The notes beneath the pieces were generated by a model, which was given only the letters and a program-made list of their open reading frames with translations, searched no databases and was not told the DNA's origin. From NCBI GenBank assembly GCA_014058105.1, contig JACGCM010001462.1:496001-560000 (forward strand): DNA of 64,000 nucleotides, read 5' to 3'. This document shows positions 57,851-64,000 of the stretch, piece after piece. Position 1 is the stretch's first letter; each line of letters begins with the position of its first letter. Position numbers and translations under genes: made by a program. Source of the DNA: Kingdonia uniflora (Eukaryota; Streptophyta; Magnoliopsida; Ranunculales; Circaeasteraceae).

Positions 57851-60345
57851 GGTCATGCCCCAAAATTCAATAATCAGTAAGCTAGACCAATTACTGAGAT
57901 TTGAAGGCATGCAGGTTGGGGAATCCACAGATTCGCCCCCATAAATAACCTTGCTAATAGCAAATAGCTCAGTCATTCACTATAGCAATATCATCAGAGT
58001 TAAAAGAATAAAGCGGAAGCAATAAATATATACATATCAAACTGAAATATCAATACAATATCTCGAATACTATACAACATCAAAAGCTTAAATCTCATAC
58101 AAGAGTAACTATACAGGGAAGATCTGCAGCGGCAAAACTAGCTCCAAACAGCTGAAGCCCTCAGCAACACAAGCTACTTTTCCTCTGAAAGGGGGAAAAT
58201 ACGAGACCGAGGAAAACCACGACTCACTAATAACCCAGCAAGCTAAAATAACCTACTAATAAAACTTGTGCTGAGATAAGAGGGAGAGGTGAATGAGATG
58301 AGGAATATTAAAGGTACAGCAATATATATAAGAGAAGGATAAAGAAGAGGAATTATGGTTTGAGGAGGGGATTATCATATAAATGAGATGATATGATGAT
58401 ATGCTAATGATATGATATGATATGATGAACTATAGTCCTAATGTTGAATGATTTAATGTGTTAAAACATGTACACAATCCTATTATTAATTGGTCGATCA
58501 ATTACTAAGCATGATTGCCTTAAAGAGATCTTTAGTGGATACAAGGGGTAATTTTTTTTGTTCAAGCTCAACCATTCTAACAGATATTACCACTAGATCA
58601 GAGTATTTCGGGTTTCTCAACCCACGGGGACAACATTCGAACTTTATTTACATTCCAAGGGATTTCAGCCTCACAGAGGATAAGACCGGTACCTGAGGAA
58701 CTGTCTCATACCATCCCACACTCCCGAATGGGTGAATAGGTATGATAGTACCTGTCGCCAATGACTCACCTGCTATTTTAACCCAATATAGCAATCCTAG
58801 TAGCCTCTCAATAAGTTTTCTATGTATCGGATCTCAATAAGTTTTCAAAGAGTTTTACATGACCTATAGATGCAACAGATTCACAAGAGATCGAAATATA
58901 ACAGCCGATCACACAGTAAACACACATAGGATAACTACCTGCATAAGAGCGTGGTAAACAATCCAAACCCAGATGAACAACGACTCAGTCAAACCATCTA
59001 AATATTGATGAAACAGTAACTTAACCGTCATAACATCAAACCATAGATAAACTGTGACTAATTAACCAGTCACAACATCAAAACACATCAATTTCTAAAA
59101 GACTGAAACCAAAATCAAGGACAAGGCCACAAGAACCACACGAATGCCTAAAATACAAGGAGAACACCACTCATCATGCCTAAGGAATTGGAAAAGATGT
59201 GCTAAAATAGCAACTACTGAAGAATACAATATAGATTATAACTATATCACAAATACCTCTCTGTCCAGAGTAATACTCTAAATCAACACTGATTAAATTA
59301 GTAATAGAATTTAGCAAGGAAGGGAAACTCGCATGATAAAGGATAAGCCGCAAACCCAATAATCACAGATCAACCAACCTCAACCTCACAGGCAACAACA
59401 ATCATACTAACGCCAACAAACACCTGTACCACCACAACTCCCCAATATCAACAATAACCCTAATTCACCAAACCCTATAACAACCCAACCAGCGAAGCCA
59501 ACAATCACAAGAATGAGGAAATAGGGAAATTACTCACCGAAGGAACTGTGACTGTGCTCGACAAGGAAATGCGAAGAATCGGTAAGCAATGGAAGAGAGG
59601 ATTCTAATTTGGAGAGTGAGTGAGGGAGTGAGAGAGAAAGTGATGAATGAGAGAAAGATAATGAAATGAAATGTGGGATTAAAACCTAAAACCCATACCC
59701 ATCTCGAGGAAGGGATCAACGGCCATGAATCGCGTGAAAAGACCCATCCTGGTCGTCAAAACACGCCTCTATTCGAATAGAAGATATTTCTCTTCGAACA
59801 AAACAAAGCAGGTAGAAGTCTATTCGAACAGGAAAGGGCTTGTTCGAACAGGACCAAACAAAAAGAAATATATTCGAACAGGAAAGGTGTTGTTCGAATA
59901 AAATGAAACAGTTAGAAATCTATTCGAATAGGAAGAAGTCTGTTCAAATAAACAAAGAAAATTGAAATCTATTCGAACAAAAACAAGTCTGTATGAATAC
60001 AGATGGTAAAAACTCAGAAAACCAAAAAGATTCCCTCCAGCGAAAAATGAGATTAACCTAGGAATTCCTCTGATCCCTCTCGAATCGCACACCACACAAC
60101 AACATATAACAACAACAACAACAACAACAACAACACGCCTCTACCAAGCCAACCATAGGCTCCCAAAACCACAACACAACCTCCTCCGCCCAACAACCAC
60201 CGAAACCGCCGAAACATAGAAAAGGAATAAAGAAGAACTCAAGGCCTTGATAAATGCATTAAGAAGCAGATGCATGATGAATGATAATATGATGCATAAT
60301 TAAATGATAATAATAATAAATAAATAAAAAATCCGGGTCACTACA
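57851..60345 (-). repeat. Tekay D 3' LTR
   Basis: A 2,495-bp LTR in minus orientation, from GGTCATGCCCC (expected TGTAACGCCCC) to GGGTCACTACA. U3 cluster of TTCGAA motifs at 59765-60000, many still intact (for example CTATTCGAACAGG, TTGTTCGAACAGG). The left flank is ATTTC; the opposite flank is outside the window, so the duplication cannot be checked. Confidence 0.9.
60098..60134. repeat. (AAC)n microsatellite
   Basis: About ten AAC triplets in the U3 end of the Tekay D LTR. The corresponding place in the solo LTR has a shorter AACAAC tract (6025). Confidence 0.85.
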
Positions 60346-63300
60346 ATATACCCTCCTAAAAATAAATTTCGTCCTCAAAATTCTAGATACCTCGATCAGA
60401 GAACAAGTGTGGATACGATCTCTCACATCCGCCTCTAACTCCCATGAAGCCTTACTAGGATCATGGTAACTCCACTGAACCTTCACAAAAGGAATAACCT
60501 TGCTGCACAAAACCTTATCCTCTCGGTCATAAATATACACCGGATGTTCCACAAAAGAGTCATCTTCCTGAACCTCTAGGTGCTCACAATCAATCACATG
60601 AGTAGGATCCCGCTCATACTTCCTAAGCATAGAAACATGAAGCGCATTGTGAACTCGATCCAGCTGCGGTGGCAATGCCATGCAGTAAGCCAAATCTCCA
60701 ACTCTCACAAGAATCTCAAAAGGTCTAATTAATCTTGGAGCAAATTTCCCTTTCTTACTAAAATGCATCACCCCCTTCATCGGAGAAACCTTCAGTAAAA
60801 CGTGATCGCCAATCTCAACCTCTAACGGTCTCCTGCGAATGTCTGCATTACTCTTCTGTTGACTCTGTGCTGAACGTAACCGATCTCTAATAATGGAAAT
60901 AGTCTCCGTGGTCTCACAAACTATATCTGGCCCTAGTAAACTCTGCTCACCAACCTCTGGCCAACTCAGCGGTGAGATGGAAGGCCTACCATACAAGGCC
61001 TCATAAGGTGCCATCCCAAATGCTTGACTGGAAGCTGTTAATATATGCTAACTCCGCTCACGGTAAATGCTCATCCTAACTCCCCTTAAAGTCTAACACA
61101 TAAGCCCAAAGCATGTCCTCAAGAATTTGGTCAGCCCTCTCTGTCTGACCATTGGTCTGGGGTAAAATGTTGTTCTAAAATCCAATCTAGTGTCCATAGC
61201 TTGCTAAAAACTCTTTCAAAATTTGTCGGTAAACCTAGCATCTCGATATGATACTATAGACATAGGTACTCCATTCAATTACATTATCTCTTTTACATAC
61301 AACCTGCACAACTCTTCAAGGGTCAAAGTCTTGCAAACCGGAATAAAATGAGCTTACATGGTCAATCGGTCAACGATTACCCAAATCGAATCATGACTTA
61401 TCTTAGTCCTTGGTAATCCCAAAATAAAATCCATAGTCAGATGTTCCCACTTCTACTCTGGAATCTGTAAAGGTTTAAGTTGCCCCCCTGGTTTTTGGTG
61501 CTCGTCTTTTACCTGCTGACATGTAATAAATTTGGAAACAAACTCAGCTATCTCTCACTTCATGTTATCCCACCAATAATGCCTCTTCAAGTCCTGGTAC
61601 ATCTTGGTACTACCAGAATAAATAGTATACCTAGAGCCATGAGCCTCATTCAAAATCTTATGCTTCAATGTCTCTAAATTTGGCATACATAATCTCCCCC
61701 TATATTTTCTGATACTGCTATCAGAACTGACTGTCCAATCTGGTCTGCTATCATCTGAAGCCCAAGACTATAACTTCGCATCCTGCTGTTGAGCTTTCAT
61801 AATCTGAGAAATTAAAGATGGTTGAACTCTTAAATTAGCATCAAAACCACCGGTACCTCGTGAAAAGAAATTTAGCCCTGAATCTGCTATATCGCGAAGT
61901 AACAACCATTCGCGAATCATAAGACGAGCAAGAATTCCCCTAGGCAAGCGGCTCAAAGCGTCAGCTACAACATTTGCCTTCCCTAGGTAATACTACAAGT
62001 CAACATCATAATATTTCAAGAATTCCATCCATCTGCGCTGCCTCATATTCAATTCTTTCTAAGAGAAAAGGTATCTCAAACTCTTGTGATCCGAAAAGTG
62101 TTCAAACCTCTCCCCGTAAAGATAATGTCGGCAAATTTTTATGGAAAATATCACAACCTCCAACTCGAGGTCATGTGTAGGATAGTTCCTCTCGTGCACC
62201 TTAAGTTGTCTTGAAACATAAACAATAACCTTTCCATCTTGCATCAATACACAACCAAGTCCACTGAGTAACGCATCGATGTAAACAATAAATTTATGTC
62301 CGCTGGATGGAACAATAAGAACTGGAGAAGTAGTCAACCTCTTCTTCAACTCTGCAAATGCCAAATCACACCTGTCATCCAAAAAAAATCTAATATCCTT
62401 CTGATTCAAACGCGTGAACAAAGTCGCAATCCGAGAAAATCCCTCGATGAATCTACGATAATACCCAACTAAACCCAAAACTGTATATCTCCGTAACATT
62501 ATTCGGCTGAACCCAAGCTGTAACATCCTCAACCTTAGATGGGTCCATTGCAATGCCATCCTTGGATACCACGTACCCTAGAAATTTCACCTCCTTTTGC
62601 CAAAAATTACATTTTTCAAACTTAACAAATAACTCGTTCTCCCTCAAGGTCTGTAAGGCAATCTTCAAGTATTCCTCATGTTCGGCCTCGATCTTCAAAT
62701 AAATGAGAATATCATCCACAAACACTACAACGAACCTGTCTATATAAGGATGAAAAAATCTATTCATCAAATCAATAATAGCTGCAGGTGCATTCGTCAA
62801 TCCAAAAGGCATAGCCTGAAATTTGTAGAGCCCATAGCGTGTCCTGAACACCATCTTAGAAATATCCTCCTTCTTACCTCTCAGCTGATGGTAACCCGAT
62901 TAGAGATCAATCTTCAAAAGGAATTGTGCTCCCCGGAGCTGGTCAAGCAAATCCTCGATCCTAGTTAAGGGATACTTTTTCTTGATCGTGACTTTGTTCA
63001 ACTTGCGGTAGTCGATACAAAGGCGCATAGACCCGTCCTTCTTTTTAGCAAAGAATACTGGAGCGCCCCACGGTGAAGTACTCAGCCGGATAAACTTCAG
63101 ATCCATCAACTCAGATTTCTGATCATATAATTCCTTCAGCTTAACTGGTGCCATACGATAAGGAGCCTTCAAAATTGGGGTTGTTCCAGGTAAAAGATCT
63201 ATACTAAAATCAACCTCTCTCATCGGTGGGAAATCGAGTATCTTCTAGAAATCATGTAAAAAGTCACACACAATCGGAATAAAAATAACATCGACACCAG

Positions 63301-63720
63301 AGGATTCTAACTCTAAGAATGCCAACAGGCCATCTCTTGGCCGCGCAGGATCTGAACTAGAAAATACGAATCACTTCTTCTCGGGGATACTGAAAGTAGC
63401 CAACTTTTCAAAATAGTCTAAAGTAACTCGATGCTTTGGCAACCAATCCATACCCAGGATAACGTTAAACTCTTGTATCGGTAGTACTAACAAGTTTGCT
63501 GAAAGGACGCGACCACAAACAACTATCGGGCAATCTCTACAATAGAAGAAATACACACCGAAGTATCGAGAGGAGTACCCACGGAAATCTCATCATACAA
63601 CAAGGAAAACTCAAAACCAATAGAACAAAGAAATGTATATGATATGAATAAATGCGATGCACCGAAATCAAAAAGAACTCTAGCGTGGGAATAAGAGATA
63701 TGAATCATACCTTCCACCAC
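60346..63720 (-). pseudogene. Tekay D pol: protease to chromodomain
   Basis: On the minus strand: protease with LFDFGASHLFI (63690; Ser of the DSG motif changed to Phe) and LGMDWLPKHRV; RT with [47 protein letters not shown] and catalytic VFVDDILIYLK; RNase H with [13 protein letters not shown] and HDLELEVV; integrase to RDRLRSAQSQQKSNADIRR; chromodomain with VQWSYHDPSKASWE at about 60470. A long open frame (60259-61014) still covers integrase end and chromodomain and reads on into the LTR. A polypurine tract (TTTTTAGGAGGGTATAT) precedes the LTR. It is the least decayed Tekay copy here, but frame shifts occur near 62455, 62900 and 63230-63370. Confidence 0.9.
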
Positions 63721-64000
63721 AAGATATCAAAACATGACATCCGATCACGCGGCAAGCACACATAGGATAACCACCTACATAAGAGATTTGCAAACAATCC
63801 TAACCCAGATAAACAGCGACTCAGTTACCCCATTTAAACATTGATGAAACAATAACTTAACCGTCATAACATCAAACCACAGATGAACAGTGACTAATTA
63901 ACTGGTCACACCATCAAAACATATTAGTCTTTAAAAGATAGAACCAGAAATCAAGGACAAGGACACATGAACCACACGAATGTACAACTTCCTAAACTAC
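63721..64000 (-). repeat. Tekay D 5' LTR, inner part deleted
   Basis: From 63721 the sequence matches the LTR at about 58885-59165 (GATCACACAGTAAACACACA region). It joins the protease gene directly, so about 1 kb of LTR, the primer site, all of gag and the start of protease are gone. The junction has a few bases of shared sequence (CCAC/CACAAGA), suggesting illegitimate recombination. It continues past the window end. Confidence 0.85.

Noticed and set aside
1..64000. tRNA or rRNA genes
   Set aside because: No cloverleaf with a B box in the right spacing, and no conserved rRNA core, was noticed; the TGGTATCAGAGC match at 16040 is a primer site only. A covariance-model scan would be needed to exclude short RNA genes.

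Overview
This window is plant nuclear DNA, from a eudicot on general appearance, and it is mostly nested and decaying transposable elements. Reasons: chromodomain Ty3/gypsy elements with initiator-Met primer sites, Athila- and Tat-like gypsy pieces, Ty1/copia remnants, CACTA ends, a PIF/Harbinger element, an L1-type LINE, and broken copies of plant genes with GT/AG introns. The gene families seen are PHO1, P4-ATPase, eIF2-beta, PPR and F-box. I saw no intact host gene, no tRNA or rRNA gene and no CRISPR array. The species cannot be named from the sequence.

Layout. 1-3335: Athila-like gypsy element on the minus strand (degenerate gag, Asp-type primer site, complete LTR). 3336-8160: Tat-like gypsy on the minus strand, split by a solo Tekay LTR (3775-6415, perfect AATTT duplication). 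8300-11374: Tat-like gypsy on the plus strand, head-to-head with the last. 11375-16614: Tekay chromovirus A on the plus strand (pol, LTR, primer site, gag), a tandem-type arrangement. 16615-19099: copia RT/RNase H and its LTR. 20254-41391: a PHO1-like phosphate exporter gene on the minus strand, split by a 20.5-kb CACTA insertion (20528-41034). The CACTA carries a captured eIF2-beta exon and has itself been hit by Tekay element B (22893-30523) and a PIF/Harbinger element (34591-40224); it also contains a LINE remnant (30850-33280) and a Mutator-type MITE (33892-34122). 42925-44290: ALA1-like P4-ATPase pseudogene. 46260-47157: CACTA-like remnant. 47158-53024: copia elements sharing one LTR, bracketed by two further PHO1 SPX-exon copies, each joined to a truncated LTR at the same place. 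53660-55590: CACTA-like end, PPR pseudogene and F-box/LRR C-terminal pseudogene. 57851-64000: Tekay element D on the minus strand, with its gag and part of its 5' LTR deleted.

How the parts relate. The order of insertions can be read from target duplications: PHO1 was interrupted by CACTA (AGC duplicated, reading frame continuing across the gap), and the CACTA was then interrupted by Tekay B (TTTCA/TTTGA) and PIF/Harbinger (TTA). Most coding sequences carry stops, many of them CAG to TAG or CGA to TGA, as expected from decay of methylated DNA. The most unusual unit is the PIF/Harbinger element. Between near-matching termini it holds a transposase, a PY-rich ORF1 remnant lacking any Myb-like domain, and a plant mobile domain (PMD) gene with an intron; its ends carry seven copies of a GC-rich partial palindrome. 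All calls come from reading the sequence without database searches.
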